A DNA stretch of 43,833 bases from Clostridiales bacterium (GTDB lineage: Bacteria > Bacillota > Clostridia > Christensenellales > Aristaeellaceae), in contig SVHC01000024.1 in the NCBI GenBank assembly GCA_015056055.1, forward strand, positions 1 through 43,833, in the 5' to 3' direction. The position numbers were made by a program, and so were the translations under genes. The notes under the pieces were generated by a model. The model saw nothing but the letters and a program-made list of their open reading frames with translations. It did not search any database and had not been told where the DNA came from. How positions within the stretch are numbered: position 1 is the first letter of the stretch; every line of letters starts with the position of its first letter. Shown here piece by piece: positions 34,842 through 43,212 of this stretch.

Positions 34842-37800
34842 ATGCCGGTTAAATACATCACTGGAAGAGCTGACTGCATGCTGCCGGAAGTGCTGAAGTG
34901 TGCACGTCGTGCGTTGGAGAGCGATACGGAGCTGATTGTGGTTGTGCCGCGACAGCTGACATTGGAAACGGAAATTGCGATGTTTGATGCGCTGGGCATA
35001 GAGGGTTCCTTCCGCTTACAGATTTGCTCTACGGCGAAACTGATTACACGCATATTTGAAGCGGCAGGTTCTCCGGAGGGCGCAAGAATTGACGATCAGG
35101 GCAGAGCAATGGCTTTGTACCGGGCCGCAAAAAAACGCAGCGATGATCTCGTCTGGTATAAGGATGCGCATCATCGCAGAGGCTTTGCGGAACGTGCGCT
35201 TGCTCAGATGCAGTTATTCAGGCAGGCGGGGCTGGATGCAGAGGCACTTTCCGCATGTGCGGAGGATATGCCTGCAGGTGCTGCGCGGCACAAACTGCGT
35301 GACCTTGCAGTTCTTGCGGAGGAGTATGAACAGATCATTTCCGGAAGGTATCAGGATGGAGAAGGTGAACTTCTGGAAGCAATAAGCAGAATTCCATCAG
35401 CGGCTTTTTTGTGCGGGTGTTCGGTGTGTTTCTATGGATTTGACATGATGCCGCCGCTTTTGCATGAAATGATTGCTGCGCTGGCAGGTGTTTGCTGCGA
35501 GGTAAATGTACTTCTTCCTGTAGAAATGGACGCTTCTGCAAGAGATGCGGATGTATTCCTGCCGATGAAGAAATCACTTATGCGGCTGGATGAGAAAGTG
35601 AAAGCGCGCGGTGTGCAGCGGCAATTTTGTGCGGTAAAAAGCGATTTGACAAGAAAGCAGCATCCGGAAATTGCGCATCTTGCAAGAGAACTTTTCAGCA
35701 GGACGCCTGTGGAGGCCAAAGGCAACCCTAAAGTGGTGCGGCTTGCCGTAATGCGCGACCCTTACGAGGAAGCCATGCTTGCTGCAAGCCTGTGCCGGGA
35801 ACTTGCGCGGACAAAAGGATGGCGCTATCGCGAAATGCTGATTGTCAGTCCGGATGTGGAATCGCGCAGAATTGCGTTGGAAAGGGCATTTTCGCTGTAT
35901 GGCGTACCGCTGTATTTTGCCGATTCACGGGGAGCAAACAAACATCCTCTCGGCAGAACGCTGATAGGCGTTATGAAAATGATTTCCGGGCGATACAAGG
36001 TGGAAGACGTTACATGCCTTGCGCGTGCCGGCTATATGAATATATCGCAGGATGAAGCGGACAGATTTATTAACTATGCCTTGGCAAACGGACTTCGCGG
36101 CAACAAATTCAAAAAGGAAATTCCGGATGAAACACTTGAGACGATCCGGTGTGCATTTTTTGCGCCTGTGGAAGAACTGGAAGCTTCTTTAAAGAAAGCA
36201 AAAAATCTGACGGGGCAGCTTGAAGCGATATTTGAATTTCTCTGCGCGATAGAAGCCTATGAAAAATGCGAGCAGGAACAGATGCGCCTGATTGAAGCAG
36301 GTGACAGAACACGTGCGGGAGAAAGTGCGCAGGTGTGGAACAGGATTGTATCCGCGCTTGATCAGATGCATGCATTGATGGATGAAAAGAAAGCACCTTT
36401 GAAAGAAATCGCGGAATTGCTTGAACAGTCGCTTTCTGCGGTGGAATTGAAGGGTCTTCCACAGTCGGCGGATGCCGTGAGCGTGGAGTCGCTTTCCAGA
36501 ACCTATACAACGCCTGTAAAAGCTCTGATGATGATTGGTATGTCAGACGGCGCGGGAATGGCTTCGGGAGGATTGTTCACAGATGCGGAGCAGTCCCGGA
36601 TTTGCGAAAAGACGCAGGTGTGGCTTGGACCTGACGGCGTGGAGCTTGCACGTATAGCACGTATGTATATTCTGAGTGCGCTGAGTGCAGCAACGGGCGC
36701 GGTGTACATAACATATCCCATGAGCGGTGCGGATGATTCGGCTTTGCGTCCTGGTTTGATTATAGGGGCTCTTAAGCGCGTATTTCCGGATATACCGGAG
36801 ATTGATACCGTGCCGGAAAGAATGCTTTCCGCTGCTCCGGATGCAGCGGTTTACCGCATGGCAGCAGGCGAGGGTATTGAGGCATCGGCGGCGTTAAACA
36901 GGGTTTCAGACGGGCAGGCAGCGGTTGACAGATTTATGAAATATCTCAGCTGGAATGCTGTCAGCGACAAATTGGGAGAAAAACTTGCTGAGAAAATTTT
37001 TGGAGAATTGAAGCGCGTAAGCGCATCGCGACTGGAACAGTATGCGCAGTGTCCGTTCCGGCATTTTGTGACCTATGGGCTTTCGCCGCAGATTATCGAA
37101 CCCTATGAGCTTAAGCCGGTGGATGAAGGCGGATTTTTTCATGAAGCGGTAAGGGCATTTCTTTCAGCCGAAAAATCCGGGATTCAGGAGCTTCCTGCGG
37201 AGGAGGCATCTGTGCGCATGGAAGGAATCGCCGACAGACTTCTTGACGGCATGATGAATGGGCCTTTGGGTGACAGTGCTGTCAGCCGCGCCGAGCGCAG
37301 GCGTCTGCGGGATACGGCTTGCAGGGCTGCCTGGATGATGGCAGAGCAGCTTAAGGGCAGCAGCTTTACTCCGGTTGAACTTGAAATCAATTTTGGGGAC
37401 GAAGAACCGTGTGTGCGCTTGCATCCCAAGGGAGGAGAGAGTACTCTCGCCGGACGCATTGACCGCATTGACGAATGGCCGGAGCGAGGGTATCTGCGCG
37501 TGATTGACTATAAACGCGGCGGACGTGCAATGAAGCTCAATGAGGTGTATTCCGGTCTGCAGCTGCAGCTTATTATCTATCTTGCGGCGGCTATGAAAAG
37601 GCGCGGTGGAAAATGTGCAGGCGTGTATTATTTTTCAGTGGCAGATCCCATATTCGAATGTGAAAGCCGCGAACTTTCGGCTGCAGATGATATGCGGCGC
37701 GATAAACTGCGCCTGAGCGGTATATTCCCGAATGATCCGGAAATTCTGTATGCTATGTCACCGGAACCGGAAAGAGTTATGAAAGTACGCATGACAAAGG

Positions 37801-38018
37801 AGGGTGGCTTTTATAAAGGAACGCCGGTTGCGGATGCTGAGGAGTTTGACAAGCTGATTCAAACGACTATTGGATACTGCGAAAAGTATGTCAGCGAAAT
37901 CCGGGAAGGAAATACAGAAATAGCGCCGGTTCGACAGAAAAACCGAAGCGCATGTGATTTCTGCGAATATCGGGCCATATGTGCGACCGATGGCTCGAAA
38001 GATCGCATTTTCGACTGA
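34842..38018 (+). CDS. addB: ATP-dependent helicase/deoxyribonuclease subunit B (AddB)
   Basis: A 1058-residue AddB-type protein, the partner of AddA in the double-strand break end-resection complex of Firmicutes. The N-terminal half is an inactive helicase-like domain. The C-terminal half has the RecB-family nuclease: FFHEAVRAFL, AGRIDRIDEW and VIDYKRG with Asp889 and Lys891. The iron-sulfur cluster cysteines are Cys737 (CPFRHF) and Cys1038, Cys1041 and Cys1047 (CDFCEYRAIC). The Walker A site present in Bacillus AddB (GRSGSGKT) reads GRADCMLPE here and has lost its lysine. addA, normally the next gene, is absent; sigG follows after 68 bp. The ATG follows GAGGGAGGAAGG. Confidence 0.9.
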   Translation: MPVKYITGRADCMLPEVLKCARRALESDTELIVVVPRQLTLETEIAMFDALGIEGSFRLQICSTAKLITRIFEAAGSPEGARIDDQGRAMALYRAAKKRSDDLVWYKDAHHRRGFAERALAQMQLFRQAGLDAEALSACAEDMPAGAARHKLRDLAVLAEEYEQIISGRYQDGEGELLEAISRIPSAAFLCGCSVCFYGFDMMPPLLHEMIAALAGVCCEVNVLLPVEMDASARDADVFLPMKKSLMRLDEKVKARGVQRQFCAVKSDLTRKQHPEIAHLARELFSRTPVEAKGNPKVVRLAVMRDPYEEAMLAASLCRELARTKGWRYREMLIVSPDVESRRIALERAFSLYGVPLYFADSRGANKHPLGRTLIGVMKMISGRYKVEDVTCLARAGYMNISQDEADRFINYALANGLRGNKFKKEIPDETLETIRCAFFAPVEELEASLKKAKNLTGQLEAIFEFLCAIEAYEKCEQEQMRLIEAGDRTRAGESAQVWNRIVSALDQMHALMDEKKAPLKEIAELLEQSLSAVELKGLPQSADAVSVESLSRTYTTPVKALMMIGMSDGAGMASGGLFTDAEQSRICEKTQVWLGPDGVELARIARMYILSALSAATGAVYITYPMSGADDSALRPGLIIGALKRVFPDIPEIDTVPERMLSAAPDAAVYRMAAGEGIEASAALNRVSDGQAAVDRFMKYLSWNAVSDKLGEKLAEKIFGELKRVSASRLEQYAQCPFRHFVTYGLSPQIIEPYELKPVDEGGFFHEAVRAFLSAEKSGIQELPAEEASVRMEGIADRLLDGMMNGPLGDSAVSRAERRRLRDTACRAAWMMAEQLKGSSFTPVELEINFGDEEPCVRLHPKGGESTLAGRIDRIDEWPERGYLRVIDYKRGGRAMKLNEVYSGLQLQLIIYLAAAMKRRGGKCAGVYYFSVADPIFECESRELSAADDMRRDKLRLSGIFPNDPEILYAMSPEPERVMKVRMTKEGGFYKGTPVADAEEFDKLIQTTIGYCEKYVSEIREGNTEIAPVRQKNRSACDFCEYRAICATDGSKDRIFD

Positions 38019-38036
38019 TAAGCAGATTTCCTTTTT

Positions 38037-38066
38037 GCATACGAGCCTTTTTTAGCGGCAATACTC
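38037..38066 (+). promoter_or_regulatory. Possible forespore-type (SigF/SigG) promoter of sigG
   Basis: GCATA (38037-38041), 18 bp, then AATACTC (38060-38066) partly match the SigF/SigG pattern (-35 GHATR, -10 CATNHTA). The -10 differs at two positions. It lies about 20 bp before the start codon. Confidence 0.3.
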
Positions 38067-38086
38067 ATCTCGTTGGAGGTGAGTAT

Positions 38087-38860
38087 ATGGCGATCAATAA
38101 GGTCGAAATCTGCGGCGTGGATACGTCAAAGCTTCCGGTGCTCACAAACGAGCGTATGCGCGAATTGTTTCCCCAAATCCGCACGGGAGATGCCGGCGCA
38201 CGCCACGAATTTATACAGGGGAACCTTCGGCTGGTGCTGAGCGTGATTCAGCGCTTTCACAACCGTGGTGAAAGTGTAGACGATTTGTTTCAGGTAGGCT
38301 GTATCGGTCTGATTAAAGCGATTGACAATTTTAATACCGAGCTTGGCGTGCGTTTTTCAACCTACGCTGTGCCCATGATTATCGGAGAAATACGCAGGTA
38401 TCTGCGCGATAACAATCCCATCCGGGTAAGCAGATCCATGCGCGATCTTGCATACCGTGCTCTGCGTGCAAGGGATGCATTGGTGTACAGGCTTGGCAGG
38501 GAACCGGGAATCCGCGAGATTGCGCAGGAGATGGGGACGAGCGAAGAAGAGGTCTCTGTAGCTCTGGAAGCGATTCAGGATCCTGTATCCCTGTTTGATC
38601 CCGTATATCAGGATGGCGGCGACGCAATTTATGTGATGGATCAGGTAAAGGATACTCGCGTGGATGAAAACGACTGGGTTCGGGACCTATCCATCGCTCA
38701 GGCACTTTCGAAGCTGGGAGAACGTGAGCGAAGCATTATTAAAAGCCGCTTTTTTGATGGGAGAACCCAAATGGAGGTGGCTGGGGAAATTGGAATATCA
38801 CAGGCACAGGTTTCGCGCCTTGAAAAAGCTGCGCTTACCAAAATGCGCAGATATATTTGA
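38087..38860 (+). CDS. sigG: RNA polymerase sporulation sigma factor SigG
   Basis: A 257-residue sigma-70-family factor that directs late forespore transcription during sporulation. Identity is clear from NKVEICGVDTSKLPVL at the N-terminus, which is the anti-sigma-recognition start of SigG. Region 2 (NLRLVLSVIQRF, DLFQVGCIGLIKAIDNF, VRFSTYAVPMIIGEIRRYLR) follows, and region 4 ends with GISQAQVSRLEKAAL. The ATG follows GGAGGTGAG, 68 bp after addB. In Bacillus and Clostridium sigG lies after spoIIGA-sigE; that cluster is not here. The gene marks the host as a spore former or a descendant of one. Confidence 0.97.
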   Translation: MAINKVEICGVDTSKLPVLTNERMRELFPQIRTGDAGARHEFIQGNLRLVLSVIQRFHNRGESVDDLFQVGCIGLIKAIDNFNTELGVRFSTYAVPMIIGEIRRYLRDNNPIRVSRSMRDLAYRALRARDALVYRLGREPGIREIAQEMGTSEEEVSVALEAIQDPVSLFDPVYQDGGDAIYVMDQVKDTRVDENDWVRDLSIAQALSKLGERERSIIKSRFFDGRTQMEVAGEIGISQAQVSRLEKAALTKMRRYI

Positions 38861-38890
38861 AAAAACGCATTGATTTAACCGAGGCTTTCC

Positions 38891-38919
38891 TTGCTTGAGG
38901 GTGGGAGTTATGTTATAAT
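38891..38919 (+). promoter_or_regulatory. Promoter of rplS
   Basis: TTGCTT (38891-38896), a 17-bp spacer and TATAAT (38914-38919). A TG one base upstream gives an extended -10. It lies about 75 bp before the ATG. Confidence 0.75.
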
Positions 38920-38925
38920 GCCAGT

Positions 38926-38993
38926 TGTGTAATCGGGTGGTCCGCTATCCACAGGTTGGGTATGAACACCTATGAAGTAAGGAGAGATTCCCC
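38926..38993 (+). ncRNA. Possible ribosomal protein L19 leader structure
   Basis: The 5' leader of rplS contains two adjacent small stem-loops: GTGG/CCAC (38937-38952) and AGGT/ACCT (38953-38971), then AAGGAGAG and the ATG. L19 leaders that bind the protein are known in Firmicutes. I cannot match this to that family by eye. Confidence 0.3.
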
Positions 38994-39335
38994 ATGAACG
39001 AAATCATTCGCTCCATCGAAGCAGCGCAGCTGCGCAAAGACATCCCCGAGTTCGCCGTTGGTGACACCGTTCGCGTACATGCGAAGGTTGTTGAAGGCTC
39101 CCGCGAGCGTATCCAGGCTTTCGAAGGCGTTGTTATCGCCCGTCGTAACGGCTCCTCCCGCGAAACGTTCACCGTTCGCCGCACGAGCTATGGCGTAGGC
39201 GTAGAGCGTACTTTCCCGCTGCATTCTCCCCGCGTTGACCACATCGAAGTTATCCGTCGTGGTAAGGTTCGTCGTGCGAAGCTGTACTATCTGCGCGAGC
39301 GCAGTGGTAAGGCCGCTAAGGTCAAGGATAGGTAA
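38994..39335 (+). CDS. rplS: 50S ribosomal protein L19
   Basis: A 113-residue large-subunit protein at the 30S/50S interface. Family blocks are [41 protein letters not shown] and [15 protein letters not shown]. It ends in the basic [18 protein letters not shown]. The ATG follows AAGGAGAG. It has its own promoter and is followed by a strong hairpin terminator that may attenuate transcription into rbgA and rnhB. The order rplS-rbgA-rnhB is a standard Firmicute arrangement. Confidence 0.98.
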   Translation: MNEIIRSIEAAQLRKDIPEFAVGDTVRVHAKVVEGSRERIQAFEGVVIARRNGSSRETFTVRRTSYGVGVERTFPLHSPRVDHIEVIRRGKVRRAKLYYLRERSGKAAKVKDR

Positions 39336-39343
39336 GAACACCG

Positions 39344-39371
39344 AAAAAGCCGCTGCAACAGCGGCTTTTTT
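39344..39371 (+). terminator. Terminator after rplS
   Basis: GCCGCTG (39349-39355) and CAGCGGC (39359-39365), with flanking A5 and T6 extending the stem. Read-through would serve rbgA; a second small hairpin (CCGGG/CCCGG, near 39387-39403) lies before its ribosome binding site. Confidence 0.85.
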
Positions 39372-39423
39372 GTAAGCTTTTTTATCCGGGATATTCTCCC
39401 GGTGATTTACAGGAGGAAACTCA

Positions 39424-40269
39424 ATGCCCGAAATTAACTGGTATCCCGGTCATATGGCGAAATCCCGCCGCATGCTCGAAGAGCAGATGCGCGGAATTGA
39501 TGCCGTAATCGAGCTGTGCGACGCACGCGCACCTCTTTCTACACGCAACCCGATTCTGGGACCTCTGTGCAGGGGAAAGGCACGTGTACTTGTTCTCAAC
39601 AAGGCGGATATGGCTTCTGATGCACAGACGAAAGCATGGATCGATTATTACCGCAATCAAGGCATGTTTGCGGTGAAATTTACCGCTACCGGCGGCAAGA
39701 CGAAAGAAATTCTCTCTTTTATCGAAGAGGCGACTCGTCCGGCAGTTGAACGTATGCGTCAGAGAGGCGCAAACAAGACGGTACGTCTGATGGTTATCGG
39801 TGTTCCGAATGTCGGTAAATCCACGCTGATCAACCGCCTTCGCGGCAATGCTGTGGTAAAGACCGCAGACCGTCCGGGTGTAACGCGCACGAAGCAGTGG
39901 GTTAAGGTTGGCCCGTATCTGGAAATGCTTGATACTCCCGGTATGCTTTGGCCCAAGCTGGAGGATCAGGAGATTGCAAAGACGCTTGCATATCTGGGAT
40001 CCATTCGCGATCAGATTATGGATGGCGAAGAACTGGCCGGTGATCTTCTGCGCAGACTGATGGATATTGCGCCCAATCCCACGTGTGCACGCTTCAAACT
40101 GCCGGAGGAGGCCGTTGACATGAAGAGTTACGAGCTTCTCGAAGCGGCAGCGAAAGGACGCGGCTATCTGCTTTCCGGCGGCAGGCTGAACACCGAACGT
40201 GCAGCTGCAGTGGTTCTGGATGAATTCCGCGCAGGCAAGGTCGGCAAGATTACTCTGGAGCGTCCGTAA
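39424..40269 (+). CDS. rbgA: Ribosome biogenesis GTPase RbgA (YlqF)
   Basis: A 281-residue circularly permuted GTPase needed for late assembly of the 50S subunit. The permuted motif order is visible: G4 NKAD (59-62), G1 GVPNVGKST (126-134), the T-containing G2 after it, and G3 DTPG (170-173). The N-terminus INWYPGHMAKSRR and the C-terminal ANTAR-like RNA-binding domain are typical. The ATG follows AGGAGG, and its stop overlaps the rnhB start (TAATG). The position between rplS and rnhB is the normal one in Firmicutes. Confidence 0.97.
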   Translation: MPEINWYPGHMAKSRRMLEEQMRGIDAVIELCDARAPLSTRNPILGPLCRGKARVLVLNKADMASDAQTKAWIDYYRNQGMFAVKFTATGGKTKEILSFIEEATRPAVERMRQRGANKTVRLMVIGVPNVGKSTLINRLRGNAVVKTADRPGVTRTKQWVKVGPYLEMLDTPGMLWPKLEDQEIAKTLAYLGSIRDQIMDGEELAGDLLRRLMDIAPNPTCARFKLPEEAVDMKSYELLEAAAKGRGYLLSGGRLNTERAAAVVLDEFRAGKVGKITLERP

Positions 40270-40889
40270 TGGCAGCGCGTGAAACAAAGCAGGAAAAACT
40301 GCTTCGCCTGATTGCAGCGGAAGAACCTCTTATGCGTGCGGGCAAAGTTGTTGCCGGAATTGATGAAGTGGGTCGAGGTCCGCTGGCAGGTCCGGTTGTG
40401 ACCGCATGTGTGGCAACGCGGTCTGATGCATGGGTACTTGGTGTGGACGATTCCAAGAAGCTTTCCGAAAAGAAGAGGGAGGAACTGTATCCTCTGATTC
40501 TGGAAAGCGCAGTCTATGCAAAAACTGCATGGATATGGCCGGAAGAGATTGACGAGATCAATATTCTAAATGCTACGAAAAAGGCTATGGAACAATGCGC
40601 TGCGGAGCTAAATGGCGCGGTGTTTTTTGTGGATGCAGTGACGGGATTAAGCCTGCCGGGAGAAATCATTTCTCTGATTAAGGGCGACAGCCAGTGCTAC
40701 GCAATTGCGGCAGCATCCGTAATCGCCAAAGTCGAACGTGACCGCTATATGATTGAGATCGACAAAGAGTATCCGCAGTACGGCTTTGCCAGAAACAAGG
40801 GATACGGCACGGCGGAGCATATTCGCGCTCTGAAAGAATTCGGTCCCTGCCCGTATCACAGAAAAAGTTTTATACGTTCGTTTATATAG
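40269..40889 (+). CDS. rnhB: Ribonuclease HII
   Basis: A 206-residue RNase HII that cuts RNA in RNA-DNA hybrids and removes misincorporated ribonucleotides from DNA. The active-site block GIDEVGRGPLAGPVV supplies Asp32 and Glu33. FVDAVTG and the SVIAKVERDRYM block with its Asp provide the other acidic residues, and KGYGTAEH and HRKSF are the usual C-terminal markers. The ATG overlaps the rbgA stop by one base. It is followed by a bidirectional terminator shared with thrS. Confidence 0.97.
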   Translation: MAARETKQEKLLRLIAAEEPLMRAGKVVAGIDEVGRGPLAGPVVTACVATRSDAWVLGVDDSKKLSEKKREELYPLILESAVYAKTAWIWPEEIDEINILNATKKAMEQCAAELNGAVFFVDAVTGLSLPGEIISLIKGDSQCYAIAAASVIAKVERDRYMIEIDKEYPQYGFARNKGYGTAEHIRALKEFGPCPYHRKSFIRSFI

Positions 40890-40901
40890 TTGCATATGAT
40901 A

Positions 40902-40945
40902 AAAGACCGTCAATCGGATTGCGTTCCGAATGACGGTCTTTTTGG
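40902..40945. terminator. Bidirectional terminator between rnhB and thrS
   Basis: AAAGACCGTCA (40902-40912) pairs with TGACGGTCTTT (40931-40941), and TCGGA with TCCGA inside. T-runs follow on both strands, fitting two convergent genes. Confidence 0.9.
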
Positions 40946-40984
40946 TATGCGTTTTAGTTCAAAAGATATGCGGGTATCTTTGGA

Positions 40985-42754
40985 TTAAAGCGCCTTGGTT
41001 GCGATTTCGTTCAGGAGATGTGCAAGAATTTCGTCGGAAGACATGGTGCCGAGATCGCCCTTGCGGGAACGAACGGCTACCGTGCCGCTTTCGGCTTCCT
41101 TATCGCCCAGAACGAGCATATAGGGAACCTTCTGAACCTGCGCTTCGCGGATCTTGAAGCCGATCTTTTCGTTGCGCAGATCGGTTTCGACACGGATACC
41201 GGCGGCAGCGAGCTTATCGCGCAGTGCGCATGCAGCATCATCGGCACGGCTGGTGATGGTCATGATGCGAACCTGTTCGGGCGACAGCCACAGCGGGAAT
41301 GCGCCGGCGTACAGCTCGATGAGGTAGGCGAGAGTGCGCTCGTAGCAGCCCATGGAAGTACGGTGGATGATATAGGGGGTCTTCTTCTGACCGTCAGAGT
41401 CAACATACTCCATGCCGAACTTTTCAGCCAGCAGCATGTCGATCTGGATGGTAACGATGGTATCTTCCTTGCCAAATACGTTCTTGTACTGGATATCCAG
41501 CTTCGGACCGTAGAATGCGGCTTCGTCAATACCGATGGTGTATTCTACGCCAAGATTGTCGAGGATTTTACCCATGACAGCCTGAGCTTCGTTCCACTGC
41601 TCGGCGGTACCTTCGTACTTGTTCTTCGGGTTTGCCGGATCCCACTGGGAGAAGCGGAAGCTGCAGTGCTCCAGCATGCCCAGAGTACCGAGTACATGCT
41701 TGGCAAGTTCGAGGCAGCCCTTGAACTCTTCTTCCAACTGATCGGGGCGCAGAACCAGATGGCCCTCAGTGATGGTAAACTGGCGTACACGGATCAGGCC
41801 ATGCATTTCGCCGGAATCTTCGTTGCGGAAAAGGGTGGAGTTTTCGGCATAACGCAGGGGCAGATCGCGGTAGGAACGCATGCGGTTGAGGTATGCCTGA
41901 TACTGGAAGGGGCAGGTCATCGGGCGCAGAGCAAAGCATTCCTTGGTCTCGTCGTGCGGATCGCCGAGGATGAACATGCCGTCCAGATAGTGATCCCAGT
42001 GACCGGAGATCTTGTACAGCTCGCGCTTGGCCATCATGGGAGTACGGGTGAGGATATAGCCTCTCTTCTGCTCTTCATCCTCGATCCAACGCTGCAGAAT
42101 CTGCATAACGCGTGCGCCCTTGGGCAGGATGATCGGCAGACCCTGACCGATTTCATCAACCGTGGTGAAGTATTCGAGCTCACGGCCGATCTTATTGTGA
42201 TCGCGCTTGCGGGCTTCTTCCTGCTGCTGGATATAGGCATCCAGTTCCTCGCGGGATTCGAAGGCGGTGCCGTAGATGCGCTGGAGCATCTTGTTCTTCT
42301 CGCTGCCGCGCCAGTATGCGCCTGCAACGCTCAGCAGCTTGTAAGCCTTGACCTTACCGGTGGATACAACGTGCGGGCCTGCGCACAGGTCCACAAAATC
42401 GCCCTGCTTATAGAAGGAGATGGCAGCGTCTTCGGGGAGGTCGTTGATGAGTTCTACCTTATAAGATTCACCTTTTTCCTCCATCAGGGCGATGGCTTCT
42501 GCGCGGGGAAGCTCAAAACGCTCAAGCTTAAGATTCTGCTTGATGATGTGCTTCATTTCCTTTTCGACCTGGGCAAGAAATTCCTGAGTGAAGGGTTCGT
42601 CAACGTCGAAATCATAGTAGAAGCCGTTTTCAATGGAAGGACCGATGGCAAGCTTGGCTTCGGGCTTAAGCTTTTTAACGGCCTGTGCCATAATATGGCT
42701 GGCGGTATGACGCAAAGAAGAGAGAGTTGCGTCGAAGTGTACGTTTTCCTGCAT
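40985..42754 (-). CDS. thrS: Threonine--tRNA ligase lacking the TGS domain
   Basis: A 589-residue threonyl-tRNA synthetase. The editing domain is present (HTASH, then CAGPH). The class II core has motif 2 (TLFRNEDSGEMHGLIRVRQF, in part) and motif 3, and the zinc ligands Cys in RPMTCPFQ, His in GEMHGL and His in IIHRTSMG. A C-terminal anticodon-binding domain ends the protein. The usual 60-residue N-terminal TGS domain is missing: the chain starts MQENVHFDATLSSLRHTASH, straight into the editing domain. The ATG at 42754 follows GGAAAGGATG; upstream codons fall in the T-box terminator, so the short form is real. It is controlled by a T-box leader and a consensus promoter. Confidence 0.95.
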   Translation of the reverse strand: MQENVHFDATLSSLRHTASHIMAQAVKKLKPEAKLAIGPSIENGFYYDFDVDEPFTQEFLAQVEKEMKHIIKQNLKLERFELPRAEAIALMEEKGESYKVELINDLPEDAAISFYKQGDFVDLCAGPHVVSTGKVKAYKLLSVAGAYWRGSEKNKMLQRIYGTAFESREELDAYIQQQEEARKRDHNKIGRELEYFTTVDEIGQGLPIILPKGARVMQILQRWIEDEEQKRGYILTRTPMMAKRELYKISGHWDHYLDGMFILGDPHDETKECFALRPMTCPFQYQAYLNRMRSYRDLPLRYAENSTLFRNEDSGEMHGLIRVRQFTITEGHLVLRPDQLEEEFKGCLELAKHVLGTLGMLEHCSFRFSQWDPANPKNKYEGTAEQWNEAQAVMGKILDNLGVEYTIGIDEAAFYGPKLDIQYKNVFGKEDTIVTIQIDMLLAEKFGMEYVDSDGQKKTPYIIHRTSMGCYERTLAYLIELYAGAFPLWLSPEQVRIMTITSRADDAACALRDKLAAAGIRVETDLRNEKIGFKIREAQVQKVPYMLVLGDKEAESGTVAVRSRKGDLGTMSSDEILAHLLNEIATKAL

Positions 42755-42762
42755 GGTAGTGT

Positions 42763-43000
42763 CATCCTTTCCAAAAAATAAAGGCGCCTGCGATTGGGAC
42801 GGGCTATGACCCGCGGTTCCACCCAATTTGCATGCTGCCGCTCAATGTGGACGATATCGCATCCTGCGCCGTGAATCAAAGGCTGGTGCGCGAAAAAGAC
42901 TTGCGAGGCGAATTTCAGCCTGAACATGTATGCTCAGATCGCCCTCTCTGACGCTGTTCCCGTTTCGCTTGGTCCCCGTCATTTCCACGGAAGATATTAT
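42763..43000 (-). promoter_or_regulatory. T-box riboswitch leader of thrS
   Basis: The leader carries the T-box sequence GGGTGGAACCGCGG (minus strand, 42811-42824), which pairs with the CCA end of uncharged tRNA. A competing terminator follows: ATTGGG (42822-42827) pairs with CCCAAT (42793-42798), extended by flanking GC pairs, then TTTATTTTTT (42773-42782). Uncharged tRNA-Thr should favour the antiterminator and turn thrS on. An ACC at 42885-42887 followed by A is a candidate specifier codon, but I could not fold stem I with confidence. Confidence 0.9.
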
Positions 43001-43005
43001 TGCAG

Positions 43006-43034
43006 ATTATAGCCCGTTTTTTGCGGGTTGTCAA
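43006..43034 (-). promoter_or_regulatory. Consensus promoter of thrS
   Basis: On the minus strand, TTGACA (43029-43034), a 17-bp spacer and TATAAT (43006-43011): a perfect match. Transcription would start near 43000, at the head of the T-box leader. Confidence 0.9.
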
Positions 43035-43084
43035 TTGTTTTTGAGATAAAATTGCATCCTTGAAAAAATTAACACAAAATAGGT

Positions 43085-43113
43085 TTGTGTATGAGTGGGG
43101 CCTGTGCTATACT
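43085..43113 (+). promoter_or_regulatory. Promoter of rpsB
   Basis: TATACT (43108-43113) is preceded by TGC, an extended -10. The -35 (TTGTGT, 43085-43090, 17-bp spacing) is moderate. It starts a leader of about 90 nt. Confidence 0.6.
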
Positions 43114-43126
43114 TATGCGGAAAACG

Positions 43127-43188
43127 CACTTCTGCCGATTTGTGCGGCGTTGCCCAAAGGGTGCCGCGCCGAGAGGACGCAGAAGGTG
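43127..43188 (+). ncRNA. Candidate structured leader of rpsB
   Basis: CACTTCTGC (43127-43135) pairs with GCAGAAGGTG (43179-43188) with one bulged base, closing a domain. It contains a GC-rich inner hairpin: GCGGC (43144-43148) with GCCGC (43163-43167) and CCC with GGG around AAA. A structure of this kind before an S2 gene suggests autoregulation by S2. Confidence 0.45.
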
Positions 43189-43212
43189 GTAAAAACAAGG
43201 AGGAAACCTAAA

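Noticed and set aside
34842-38018. addB as a decaying pseudogene because its P-loop is lost
   Set aside because: The frame is open over 1058 codons and the nuclease and Fe-S residues are intact, so only one site has changed.
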